This document shows positions 1 to 10,470 of a DNA stretch of 64,000 bases, piece by piece. Origin of the DNA: Russula earlei (taxonomy: Eukaryota; Basidiomycota; Agaricomycetes; Russulales; Russulaceae); the NCBI GenBank assembly GCA_025769875.1, contig JAGFNK010000042.1, positions 62,001 to 126,000 on the forward strand, in the 5' to 3' direction. The notes beneath the pieces were generated by a model, which was not told where the DNA came from, did not search any database, and saw only the letters and a program-made list of their open reading frames with translations. Positions within the stretch are counted from its first letter, which is position 1; each line of letters begins with the position of its first letter. The translations under genes and the position numbers were made by a program.

Positions 1-717
1 GCGCTGGGGAGAGAGGGACGAAGAGGGTGGTGGCTGATCGACGTGTCAGACGATGGTGAACCCGTTTCATACGGCGCACAGGGTGATTGTGAGCACCGTG
101 TTTGATGGACGAGTGCGGGCGAGCGCCAAGAAATATCTTTGATGGGATAATAATAAGGATGAACGGGGAGCTGTCCGGTGTCCTCCCCAGACCGGGGTCC
201 CCCTCAGTGTATTCATCAAACGGACTCATCGCGCCAACTGCCTCGCTCGCCTTGATCGTTTTCTTTTTCTCCTCTCCCTGTCTCGGTCGACGACTCCCTT
301 TTCTTCCTTCCATCAATTCTATTCTCTTCTCTTCCTTTCTTCACAATCACAATCTTCAATTCAAAAAATCCACAAAAAAAATTATTTTCCCTAGGTCCTC
401 ACCACCTCATCATCTCTATCACAGCCACTTGCATCTGTCCCATAATACCTTTCTCCACGATCCAGCAACCCACTCCTTAACGGAGAGTGTTCCTCCCAAC
501 TACCAGCGGCCATCCACACTTTACTTTTCTTCACTAGTACTTTTTTATCCCTCCCTCACCCCATAAAGTGGGTTCCTCCAGTGGTCAGCCACTGCCTCGA
601 TCGTCATCACAGTTGTATCCCTTGATCGTCCTCCCTCGCTGTCTCTAGTACTCTGCGCCCTCCACCCTGTTCAAGTCATCTCCCGATACTGCCCTCTGCC
701 CATCTCCTCAGTAATCC
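1..717. other. 5' intergenic and leader region, no gene seen
   Basis: I see no convincing coding sequence here. From about 240 to 717 the plus strand is strongly pyrimidine-rich (many CT and TC runs), which is typical of fungal promoters and 5' leaders and fits a long leader for the plus-strand gene starting at 718. Open frames in the stretch are low-complexity and show no family resemblance. Confidence 0.5.
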
Positions 718-2152
718 ATGGCCTCCACCCCAGCTCCCAGCCATCGTGCTTCTCTCCTCTCTGGCCTTCGCACTGGCGGCGTTCGCTCTGCCTCCATGGC
801 TGGTGTACCCTACACTGCTGCTCCCGGTGCTTCATTCAACATCCCATCGCGTTTCTCCGCCGCCTACAACCAACAGTCTATCGGCGAAGAAGACGATCAG
901 CTGTCCGACATGCTCTCCCATAACATGTATATCGACGCTCGGCAAGGGGCCCATCAACAACCCAACACCGCCGCGGTAGATGGTGGCGTCAACAGGTTCG
1001 CTCAGCAGCAAGCTCACTTTTCGAGCGGCTTGTTCTCTGGACTCCACCCAAATACTGCCGTTGGCAGTGCCCAACTACAAGCTCATGCTCAACAACAGGC
1101 CCTTCAGATGCAATTAGTACAGCTCGAGTTGATCCGCATGCAGGTTCGTTTCACCTCCCCCCCCTGCCTCGTCTCTTGTGGCCTGTGGTTGATCCCCTCA
1201 TCAGGCTCTGCAAGCACAGCAGCTGCAGGCCGAGCTGCTCGCCCAGAGTCGCCAGCAGAATGGTTGGTCATTCAAGACCCCTGCAACCGCCGGTGCCGCA
1301 TCGCAGTCATTCGATCTAAACAACCAGTTGCGTCGACAAGGCGAGTTGCTCCGATCCCAACTTGGCATTCCGAGTGACGACCAACTTCCAATGACCGCTG
1401 CTCTGGGTGGCAAGTTCGGGGGCCGTGCCTCCCTGAGTGGTATGGCTGAGGACATCACTCCTCCTCGTGGGAATTTGCCACTGTCCTCAACCACAGGCAC
1501 CGGTGGTGGTGCTTCCCTCGGCGCTTCCGCTTTGTACAACGCTACCAATAACGTTCCGCCTTCCAAATCAGATACTGCAGTTTCCTGGCGCCGTGGTGGT
1601 AACAACAACTCAGTTCTCAGTGGAAATAGGGTCACGTCGCTCAACTCTGGTCCGATTCCGAGCGTTCGGGTGTCACCTCCCCCACAGGAGTCTCGTGTGT
1701 CTCCGCCGGCAACCGTTGATACGAGCCCGGTTCGCACTCGTCCTCAACCTCTTCGCTTTACCGGTATCGTTTCACAGCCACTACCCACCGTAGCGATCGA
1801 TGATACCGATAACGCGGATACCTCGACTGAGTCCGGTTCTCACTCGACTCCCTCCACTCCCAACTCGGGCTCTTCATTTGACCGGCCGCCCCTTTCGCCG
1901 CGCGAGGAGGCGACAAAGAAGCTCTATGAGGGGCTTGGCATCGGTCGTCCTGCGCCTGTTGTTCCTACTGTGCTGGCCACTGTCCCGCAGCGCGTGCTCA
2001 GCCAGCCAGTCAGGCAACCCCGTGGACCGCCCAGCGGAGCGGACGAGCTCGGCCCTCGTAACTTTGCGACCCGCATCCGCCGCAAGGCCATTGGCGGCCT
2101 TGGCGCGTTGATGGATGCGCGCGAGCGTCGCGATGTAGTCGAGGTGTACTGA
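718..2152 (+). CDS. Gln/Ser/Pro-rich protein of unknown function
   Basis: Two exons, 718-1143 and 1205-2152, joined in phase 0 by a 61-nt GT-AG intron, give about 457 residues. I do not recognise the family. The N-terminal ~120 residues are Ser/Ala-rich. A Gln-rich stretch with coiled-coil character spans the splice junction (residues ~118-165, many QQ and LQ pairs). The middle is Ser/Pro/Thr-rich and probably disordered. The C-terminal ~35 residues are basic and look like a short conserved end (FATRIRRKAIGGLGALMDAR). No signal peptide or membrane segment is visible. ATG 718 is the first in-frame ATG after the CT-rich leader. The Q-rich disordered build would suit an RNA-binding or regulatory protein, but nothing in the sequence proves a role. 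Confidence 0.75.
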
Positions 2153-2588
2153 AGATCCTCATGCCACTCCTTTACCTCTTCAACGACTCGCAGAATGCTT
2201 AAGACTGGTTCACCTTTCGTTCTTTTCTTCTATTTATTATGAGTGTGTTGTGCATACCGAGGGATCGTTGTGAGGGACGATGTTGGTGGCGTTCTTCGAT
2301 CCGCGGCCCTGCTTGCCTCTTTCCCCCAACTCCACTCTTTCTAGTTACTCCCGAGTTACATATGTCGCTGCCGTGGTTGTGATTGCTTGCAATCCTCGTG
2401 GCCGCTATTCTGTCCCAGGCTACAATGCTTCGGACTCGGCATGTAAATCAAGTCGGTCTTAGTTGGAAAATGTGACAGAGTGATGTGTTGCTGCTTTCGT
2501 TCTCGATCGATAATTGAGCGCTGAGGTGACACCGCTTCACAAGTAACGGAAAATAGAATAGGGGTGACAAGACAGTACACCGACATCT

Positions 2589-4499
2589 TTACTTACACCG
2601 TTGAGCGACAATAGGTTTGCCGTGTTCCTGGATGTTGAGATATAAAGGGTCAACCCTGATTCGACAACCGAATGAATGCTCCAGGGCGCTAAACTCACCT
2701 GCCACTCCTCCTTGCTAATCCATAATTGGTGGAAGGTGCCCAGACTCGCGAGGATGCTGCCGCCCAGCCAGCCGCCGTATCTTCGCTCGGCCGGATTTCC
2801 AGGGGCGTGAATTTTGACGTGCGGGAAGTTGCGCACGAGCTCGTTGTTCAGACGCTCGCCAAAGCCCGCGAAGAGGCTCCCGCCGCCGGCGAGCACGACG
2901 TTGCCCATGAGGACTTGGCGCATGTCCGGATCGCACGCCGCGAGCGCTTGGGAGATCAGCGAGGGGATTGTGCGCGGGAGGTGTGGATTCGACGACACCT
3001 AACAAAGACGGGGTCAAATTGACGGGGTTCGTAGGAAAGGGAGGGGGGGTAAAAAAAACCCCACCAGGTCGCGCGAGTGTGCGAAGAACAGCTCGCCGAC
3101 TTGGAAGCGCTCCGGTCCGAAATAGGTGTTGAATCCGGTCGGGAACTCGTAGTGGCGCAGCGGTCTCTGCGATGCGGCTCTACGAAAATGATTTCAAAAG
3201 TGGGGGGTGCGGGAGACGACGCGCATGCTTCAATAACCACGGCATACAATGAGGATGCTGTGCGGATGGCGCCACGCACTGTTCATTCCAACCCTGGTCG
3301 AGGACACCGGCCACGGTCTGAACCCATTCTTCCACTTCCCGGTTTTCGTAGTAGGACGCGAGACTCGGCGTCGTTTTTGAGAGGCGGTCCTCCCGTACGG
3401 TGAAGCGGGGGGGTGACCCAGCCTCCACGGGCTATCAACGGTCGATCGGTCAGTCGCGCGGTCGAAAGAGATAGCCGCTAGACCGCACGGATTTGTTTGC
3501 GATAAGCTGGTGGGAGAACAGCTGGACTGCCGGATGCTTGTAGCTCGTGATCAGTGTGTGTTTCGCGTGCGCATACACGAGCTGAGGGAGGGCCGAGTGG
3601 ACAAGGCCTGTTGCATTAAAAACTTCAAGTCAGCCGGGCGCCGCTGTCGCGAACAGGCCGTTATGTGGGCGATACCTTTCCGGAGAACGAAGCCGTCCAC
3701 CACGGGGGTCACACTTGCCGTTGAGTGGCCTATGTCAATGACCAACGCGGAACCTTTCCCTGCAGCAAAACTGGAGGAGGATTTCCACCCCCAACCCAAA
3801 ACCCGGGTCACAGACGATTCCAAAAAGGAAGAGAGAGGGAGAGGGGTTCAAAAGAAAGACGGACGCGTTCAATACGCCGGTGTTCGCGATGTAGAACGCG
3901 GGCACGTCAAACTCCTCGAACATGATTTCGGCCATGCGTTCGCGGTTCGCCGGGGTGTTCCAGGCGGGCTCGGTCACGAGCACGGGATGGTCCTCCGGTT
4001 TGCAACGGAGGACGTCTTTCAGCGCGTAGCGAATCAGATATGGGATTGGCTTGAAGTCGGTGACTTTTTGGACGAGGAGGAGAGGCCGTAGGGGAGCGTC
4101 AGTGTTCGCATGGGCACGGGGAGGAAAAGGTGGACGGCATGAAGACACGCACTCAACCCCTCGCTCATGGGATTCCCGATCTGCATGTCCTCCCGCCAGA
4201 CGGATGGCCCGTGCTGTCCGATGTACAGTTTGCTCTCCTCCTTTGGAGCCGTGGGTTCCGCCTCGGTCTCTGCCTCTGCCATGGCGACGTCTCCATCTCG
4301 AGCGACGGGAACGAAGCCGTACGACGTTGGGATGATCGCCTTGGGTGTGTCGTCTCCCGCGTACCCGGCGCGGAGCGAGGACGTGCCAATGTCTATTACG
4401 AGGGCCGAAACTTCGTCTAGACACGGAGAAAAAAGTCAACGCCCACGCAAAAGAAGTGGTAAATTATGCGTCGAACATACCGCCTCCGTATTGCACCAT
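2589..4499 (-). CDS. ARP4: Actin-related protein 4 (Arp4)
   Basis: Arp4 is the nuclear actin-related subunit shared by the INO80, SWR1 and NuA4 chromatin complexes. Nine exons on the minus strand splice cleanly: 4499-4481, 4416-4153, 4063-3865, 3770-3676, 3607-3489, 3431-3280, 3179-3065, 2998-2699 and 2627-2589. They give 433 residues, the normal size for fungal Arp4. The actin-fold phosphate loops are visible: an N-terminal [17 protein letters not shown] and a central [18 protein letters not shown]. Family-specific stretches include [57 protein letters not shown] and the ending QRCK. The first exon codes only six residues plus one base. The gene is head-to-head with ERB1, with 144 bp between start codons. 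All splice phases agree, so the model is well supported. Confidence 0.95.
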
Positions 4500-4643
4500 C
4501 GTGATCAACGTGGTCAACGTTTGAGAGGTCGTTTCGTTTGTTGAATGGGCGACCCGATCGAATCTAAGAGAGGTTTCTTGACCCCCGTGAGAACACTGTC
4601 ACTCCTGTCACTCCTGCTTCTCATCTCAAAAAACAAAAATGAG
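4500..4643. promoter_or_regulatory. Divergent ARP4/ERB1 intergenic promoter
   Basis: This 144-bp gap separates the start codons of two head-to-head genes, so both promoters and both leaders must overlap or lie within the neighbouring transcript. A minimal upstream ATG at 4639-4641 overlaps the ERB1 start codon (4644) out of frame and could slightly damp ERB1 initiation. No TATA box is obvious. Confidence 0.5.
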
Positions 4644-7264
4644 ATGGCACCTCTTGCCATCAACAGAAAACGCAAGCAGACCGTAGACGAGCTTTCAGAT
4701 GCTAGCGACACGGTGTCCTTTCCTGACGGTGGACCGGACTTGCCCAGTGTAGACCAAGAGGACGACGAAGTCGGGCAAGAATCGGATAGTGATGATGTCG
4801 ACGCGTTCCCGGAGATCGACGCCGGCTCAGAGACAGATGGAGAAGATGACGAGGATTCTTCTGAGAGCGAACACGAAGGACAAGATTATGAAGACGCGTC
4901 GACAGATGATGACCTTCATATATTTCCAAGGGCTAGGACAATCATCTCTGATATTACGGGGCAACCGAAAAAAGTATACCCAGAGATAGAACCTAATTAT
5001 GACTCGGACTCATCGACCGAAGATGTGCGTGTCAATGTCTATTTGATCAGATTGGCTGACCAAGTGCTGTCTTTGAAGGCACCAACCCGTGTCGGAAACA
5101 TACCACTTCATTGGTATGACGATCTGCCTCATGTCGGCTACGATATTGATGGTAAGAAAGTTCTTAAACCGGCCCGTGGAGATGAACTGGACAAGTTCTT
5201 GAAGACCGTAGATGATCCTACGGCATGGTGACACCTTGTCCTCCCCAATGCCATGCTTGAGCTGATAGTCCCGTAGGACGTCAGCATTCGACAAAAGCAC
5301 CCAGACGGACAAGCCGTTAACGGCCGAGGAGCTGGATATCATACGCCGGCTTGAGGCTCTTGAGAACCCGGATGCCAACTATGATCCCTATCAGCCAACC
5401 GTGGAATGGTTCACCGGGACAGGCAAAGAGGAAATAATGCCACTATCTGCCGCGCCAGAGCCCAAACGGCGCTGGATTCCCAGTAAATGGGAAAGGCAAA
5501 AGGTATGATTCAACGGCCATGCCCGTCAAAACAGATGCCCAGATCATCCATGTTCTAGGTTATGAAGATCGTGCGTGCTATTCGCCAGGGCCGCATCCTC
5601 CCCTCAAAACCAAAAACGACTTCCTCGCAACCACAATTCCACGCCATCTGGAATGACGAACCTTCTTCCTCTCATGCGCCCCAGCTGCCCGCGCCAAAGT
5701 TACGTCTCCCGACCCACTCTGAATCATACAACCCTCCGGAAGAGTATCTGCCTACGGAGGAAGAGCGAAAGGATTGGGAAGCCACGGACAAGGAGGATCG
5801 CGAACGCGATTACCTCCCGCAAAAGTACCCCTCGCTGCGGCTGGTTCCCGCGTACGACCAGTTCATCCAGGAGCGCTTCAGTCGACAACTGGATCTTTAT
5901 CTCGCTCCACGGATTCAGCGAACAAAACTGAACATCGACCCGAACAGTCTGATTCCCAAGTTACCGAGTCCAAACACCCTGCGGCCATTCCCTAATTATA
6001 GGTCTCTCAGCTTCACGCATGTGCGAGGACGAGTGCGATGCGTTTCGGTCAGCCCAGACGGCGCCTGGGTCGTGAGCGCCGACGAGGTGGGAATCGTATG
6101 TCTTTGGGAGGTTTTAGTGGGCTGCGAAGTGAAGCGATGGTCCCTCGATGAGAAGGTCACCGCGGTGGACTGGTGCCCACGAATGGACGTAAGCTTCTTC
6201 GTTGTGGGAACGTAAGTGTTCTTGCACCCACTGGTGAGTACCCGAGACTGACTGAGGTCATGCCAGGGAGGGGAACCTTCGCTTCTTCATTCCGCCTAAC
6301 CTTCCCCCCTCAATTCTTACTGCTACCCGGGCGTTCCTTAACCCTCCGACGCTCCCACCGACACCGACAACACCGTCCTTAGTAAAATGGGTCAACCTTC
6401 CACCGGCACCCACTCTCGATGGTCCACTTCTGTCCCTGGAACTTCCGCCATCTTCGGGTCTATTCAAACATATCACATGGCATCATAAGGGGGATTATTT
6501 TGCAACAGTCTGTGAGTCATTCCTCCATCCGCATTCCCATATTTCAAACCGATCGTCCCCGCAGCCAGTGGAGGAGGCCAGGGCGGTGTATGGATTCATC
6601 AGGTATCGCGTCGACATTCCCAGGCTCCGTTCAAGAAGGTCAAGGGCTCCGTCCAGCTTGTCTCGTTCCACCCCTCTAAGCCCAACTTTTTTGTCGCGGT
6701 CTGTGCGCTCGCACTCGCTATCATCTTCAAGGAACTCATGTGCTACAGACGCAACGCTATGTTCGGATTTATGACCTGATGGAGCAGAAGCTCTTGAAGA
6801 TGCTTACGCCCGGCATACGCTGGATTTCATCCATGGACGTCCATCCTTCCGGAGATCACTTGATCATCGGTGGCTACGATCGAAAGCTTTGCTGGTTTGA
6901 CCTCGAACTCAGCGACAAACCTTATAAAATTCTCCGGTATGCTCAGACACGTTCTCGTGCACGTTTGCGTCTGGCTCATGTCGCGTGGACGTCCGCTAGA
7001 TACCATTCCCGTGCGATTCGATCGTTGCACTTCCATCCCTCGTATCCGTTGTTTGCATCGTCGTCGGATGACGGCTCGATTCAGATCTTCCACGCGCGTG
7101 TGTATAGTGACCTCCTCATGGATCCTCTCATCGTACCACTCAAGATCCTACGCGGGCACGAGATACGCGAGGGACTGGGTGTGTTACAGGTCAGATGGGT
7201 TCCCAAGCAGCCATGGCTAGTCAGCTCAGGGGCGGATAGCACTGTCGCGGTGTGGTGCCATTAA
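4644..7264 (+). CDS. ERB1: Ribosome biogenesis protein Erb1 (BOP1 homologue)
   Basis: Erb1 is part of the nucleolar PeBoW complex (Nop7-Erb1-Ytm1) needed for 27S pre-rRNA processing and 60S maturation. Eight exons (4644-5024, 5079-5227, 5277-5502, 5559-6211, 6267-6511, 6565-6698, 6749-6936, 7000-7264) give 746 residues. An acidic N-terminal third is followed by the BOP1 N-terminal domain (RVGNIPLHWYDDLPHVGYDI, KKVLKPARGDELDKFL, VMKIVRAIRQGRI) and WD40 repeats to the C terminus (VRCVSVSPDGAWVVS, LHFHPSYPLFASSSDDGSIQ, VPKQPWLVSSGADSTVAVWC). I chose ATG 4644 because upstream in-frame codons from 4545 are not Erb1-like. The last intron (6937-6999, 63 nt) is a multiple of three without a stop, so its retention would stay in frame. 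Confidence 0.93.
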
Positions 7265-7558
7265 GGATTACTGGTGTTCTATCAGACCCCCGACGGGACA
7301 TGCCTGATGGATTTAAACCGCGTGTACTACGTTTATGGCGAGCGAAAAGTTCTTTCCTTTTCTCTAGGGTTGATACCCACGCGCGTCAGAGAAATCTGAT
7401 ACAGAAAACAATTAAATGCGCGGTACCTCCATATGATATGCGCAACCGTTCCAGGGGACAACTACCAAAATATATATACAGACGCAGCGACGTCCAAGGC
7501 GATAAATGTATGTGCTCGATACGCGCCCTTCGAACGCCATACGCCGTACAATCGGCTC

Positions 7559-8421
7559 CTATCGCCGCCTGTGAGACCGCCCTGGCTTGTACCGCGAGGC
7601 GACGGTGCCTTGTCTGCTCATTCCCCTCGCCTTGGGTCGAGGTGTCATGCCCTTCGACGCCCTCCACTGTTCTCGACGCGATGCTCTCGGTCCGTGGGTC
7701 GATATTTTCTTCCCCGTAGATTGCTCCGACGACGACGTTCCATCTAATCCTGTGGGTGACACACGCAGGGGCGCGGGGGCCGGAAATTAGGCCAGAAAAA
7801 AAAAAAAAAAAAAAACTTTTGCCGTTGGCGCAAAAGGAAGCACACCTTCCGCCGCCGCCGCTGTCGGCAACAGCGCCATCTCCGTATCTGCGCCTGCGCC
7901 TGCGTCGGCGTCGGCGTCGGCGTCTGCATCCGCATCCGCATCCACGTCTTCTGCTGCAACGTCAACGTGATCAATGATTGCCGATCCAGATCAAACGAGG
8001 GAGGAAGGGAATCGAGCACGAGCGCGTTGTGAGGGGGGAAGGGAAGCGAGGAGGGGAGGGAGGCGGTCAAGAGGCAGATGGATGGATGGGATGGATGGAT
8101 GGATGGATGGATGGATGGACGGTGTGATGATGATTGATTCAAAAATCAAAAGCCCAGGCTGTGCAGGAGGGTGGGGCTGATGTCCTGGTGGTCCAAGAGG
8201 CCGAAGGCGGCGAACCAACACGAACCTGGCATGTCCACGTCCTGCCCGTTCTCGCCCTCTTTCTCCTCCTCCTTTTCCTTGGCGGGGGTGGCCGAGGCGA
8301 GAGCGTGCAGCTTTGCGTTGAGTCGCTGCAGACGCGCGGCTTCGGCGGCCGCGTACACGCCTTCCGTGCGTTTCTTGGCACGGAAGGCACGCTTTACTTT
8401 GGAGCGGGTCGACTTTGCCAT
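7559..8421 (-). CDS. DUF2423/LLP-family small ribosome-biogenesis protein
   Basis: Three exons on the minus strand (8421-8226, 7953-7846, 7749-7559) give 164 residues. The N terminus (MAKSTRSKVKRAFRAKKR) and the C-terminal block (KKISTHGPRASRREQWRASK) are the two conserved ends of the DUF2423/UPF0642 family, small basic nuclear proteins related to yeast YBL028C and animal LLPH, linked to pre-60S assembly. Exon 2 codes an unusual Asp-Ala repeat (residues ~72-86) that makes the middle strongly acidic. Intron 1 contains an (ATGG)n microsatellite and intron 2 ends in a run of about 20 T on the coding strand. The gene is convergent with ERB1, with 294 bp between stops. The family assignment rests on both ends matching; the repeat-rich middle depends on the chosen acceptor at 7954. 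Confidence 0.75.
8076..8119. repeat. (ATGG)n microsatellite
   Basis: About ten ATGG units, interrupted once by an extra G, lie inside intron 1 of the DUF2423-family gene. A 19-bp A run (7796-7814) is nearby in intron 2, and a 17-bp C run follows at about 8533-8549. Confidence 0.9.
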
Positions 8422-8873
8422 CGCGGATTTGTCGGATGTATGAGGGGGTTTTTTTCTTTTCTTGAGGAGGGATGTTGTGGTTATAGTCGTAGTTGTGAGT
8501 GGCGATAATTATATTTAAGCAAAAAAAGCATCCGCCCCCCCCCCCCCCCGCTTCCACAGCACAGCGGAGTGACTCATGCTGACAATACCCCTTTACACGC
8601 ACGAGAGAGACAGCCGTTTTGAGCGCTCTCGCCTGACGCTCAATGGCACATGGAAGAAAGAGCCTTCGAAATGCTACGATTGTTTCGAATAGGCGATACA
8701 AGGACGCGTACATTTCGAGTGGAAATACACATGCAGGGCCCGCTCCCAAGGCGAAGCAACCCCCCCCCCAGCACAGCAAACAGGCGCGTGAGAGATCAAG
8801 CTCTCGAGGAGCGTGATCTCGCTGGGAAAAATTTGGGTGAGAGAAGGGGGGGTGAACCTTCTAGAGGGCTTTA
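8422..8873. other. Intergenic region, no gene seen
   Basis: This stretch separates the start of the DUF2423-family gene from the stop of the SmF gene. It holds a C homopolymer (about 8533-8549) and a second C-rich run near 8760-8768, and no convincing coding frame. It probably carries the promoter of the DUF2423 gene and the 3' end of SmF. Confidence 0.5.
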
Positions 8874-9343
8874 TTAATCTTTCTCGGACGGGGCCTCTCT
8901 GTGGAGATGGAACGGGTAAGGATGTGCTGTCGGGAGCTGTAGAGAAAGGTGACTTATTATGTACAGAACATTGTTGCAGCTTGAGGAGGCAAGCGCATCG
9001 ATAAGCGGGCTTTGGGTAAACAAGACGAGGGTCTGAGCGTACCGGATGAAAACCTCGCCCAAAGTCCCGTGGGATTCGCCGTTTTGGAACTCCTCGGTGT
9101 TGGCGAGCTACAGAGGGGTTCAGGACGCGCGTCAGGGCAGTGAAGATCGAGAGGCAGTGACCTGAAGGTTCATATAGCCGTCGGTGCTGACTAGGAACCC
9201 CTTGTATTCGAGTCCCCATTTGAGACGGACATACACAGGCTTCCCGGTCAGCTCTTGTAAGAAAGGCTTTGGGTTGACCGGCGAGACCTGCAAGGAATGT
9301 CAAAAGACAAAAGAGAGAAAGAACATGAACATACGGCCGACAT
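8874..9343 (-). CDS. SMX3: U snRNP core protein SmF
   Basis: SmF is one of the seven Sm proteins forming the ring on U1, U2, U4 and U5 snRNAs. Minus-strand exons are 9343-9335 (only Met-Ser-Ala), 9287-9162, 9107-9043, 8979-8958 and 8900-8874, giving about 82 residues, the normal SmF length. Sm1 is visible as [20 protein letters not shown], followed by [14 protein letters not shown], and Sm2 as GEVFIRCNNVLYI. The last splice is odd: the coding reads ...LYI, then a 57-nt in-frame stretch, then REAPSEKD and stop. An acceptor CAG lies before REAP, but the matching donor reads ATAAGT where GTAAGT is expected (8957-8952). If unspliced, the protein gains 19 residues. The gene is head-to-head with NC2beta. 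Confidence 0.9.
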
Positions 9344-9537
9344 GGTTCGTGTTGAGATGCGGACTTGCAAAAAGTGTTTGCTCGCTCGCTCGAAAAAAAT
9401 AAGATAAAAATGATAACTGCGCGGTCGACCCGGTCGCACAACCAACCAACCACCCCCGCCACTGTCATATCCATCACTCGCACCCACTCGCACGTCCTCC
9501 CTCACCTTTTTGTTTTTTACCCATTCACCCCCCACAA

Positions 9538-10343
9538 ATGTCGGATCGCGAAGGTCACTCGGCCATTCCCGCCCGGCGACGACGACCTCTCCCTGCCCAA
9601 AGCTACCGTCGCAAAGATGATCTCCGGTTCGTCGTCCCCCCCCCCCCCCCTCGTCCTTTCCGCATGACCACCTCCGTGACTCCACCTTGTCGCACATGTC
9701 TCTGTTCTGTTCTGCGCGCCTCCCACAATCTCAACCCGACCATCGTACACGCGCTCGCGCTCGCACGCGCATCGCGCACCTTGCATACATGCAGAGCTCC
9801 TCCCCAGCGATGTCACCTGCGCCAAGGAGACGCGCGACTTGGTAATCGAATGCTGCGTCGGTCCGTGCAACCCACCTTCGCGTTCTAATCCGCGACGTGT
9901 TGATAACAACGTCCCTCCCCCTCGGACTGTTTTGTTCAGAGTTCATTCATCTCATCTCATCCGAAGCAAATGAGATCTGTGAGCAAGACTCGAAGAAGAC
10001 CATCGCCCCCGAACACATCATCGGCGCTCTCAAGGTCTGCCCTGCTCCCCCTTCTGTTGCCGGTCAGAGTGGTTCCACCTTATTGACCCCGATCATGGCC
10101 AGAGGCTCGGCTTTGAGTCATTCACAGAGGAGGTTGAAGACGTCCTCAAGGACCATAAACAGCAACAGAGGGTGCCTACCTTTTTCTTATCTTCATTCTG
10201 ATGCGATGTAACGATCTGTTCAGGACCGGGAGAAGAAAGTGTCCAAGTTGGAGCAGTCGGGCAAGACGGAAGAAGAGCTCTGGGAAGAACAGCAAAGATT
10301 ATTTGCGGAGAGCAGAGCGAAATATGAGTCTCAGCAGCAATGA
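9538..10343 (+). CDS. NC2 beta (Dr1), histone-fold TBP regulator, with a frame slip
   Basis: NC2beta pairs with NC2alpha through histone folds and clamps TBP on promoter DNA. Five plus-strand exons (9538-9626, 9795-9860, 9940-10034, 10103-10171, 10224-10343) carry the histone fold: DLSLPKATVAKMISELLP, ETRDLVIECCVEFIHLIS, EANEICEQDSKKTIAPEHII, then LGFESFTEEVEDVLKDHK and a charged Gln-rich tail. The size is about 145 residues, as expected. The N-terminal start (MSDREG) and the histone fold are in different frames. The shift occurs in the short C run at 9572-9574, and one base fewer there restores one frame. No intron can explain it. A single-base assembly error is likeliest; a true frameshift would destroy the protein. 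Confidence 0.85.
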
Positions 10344-10470
10344 CCTCCATCTCTCGTTCGGGCCGTCGGACGGTTTGTACAATGAGTTATAATTCTTCGT
10401 TTCCAAATGTATTTCTAGTCCCCATACGTACACCGCTTTACACCGTTGTACACTAATACTCCCAACTTGA

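Noticed and set aside
6937..6999. Continuous exon through ERB1 intron 7
   Set aside because: It is open and in frame, but its removal joins the WD40 strand LR-YHSRAIRSLHF exactly as in the family, and both borders are canonical.
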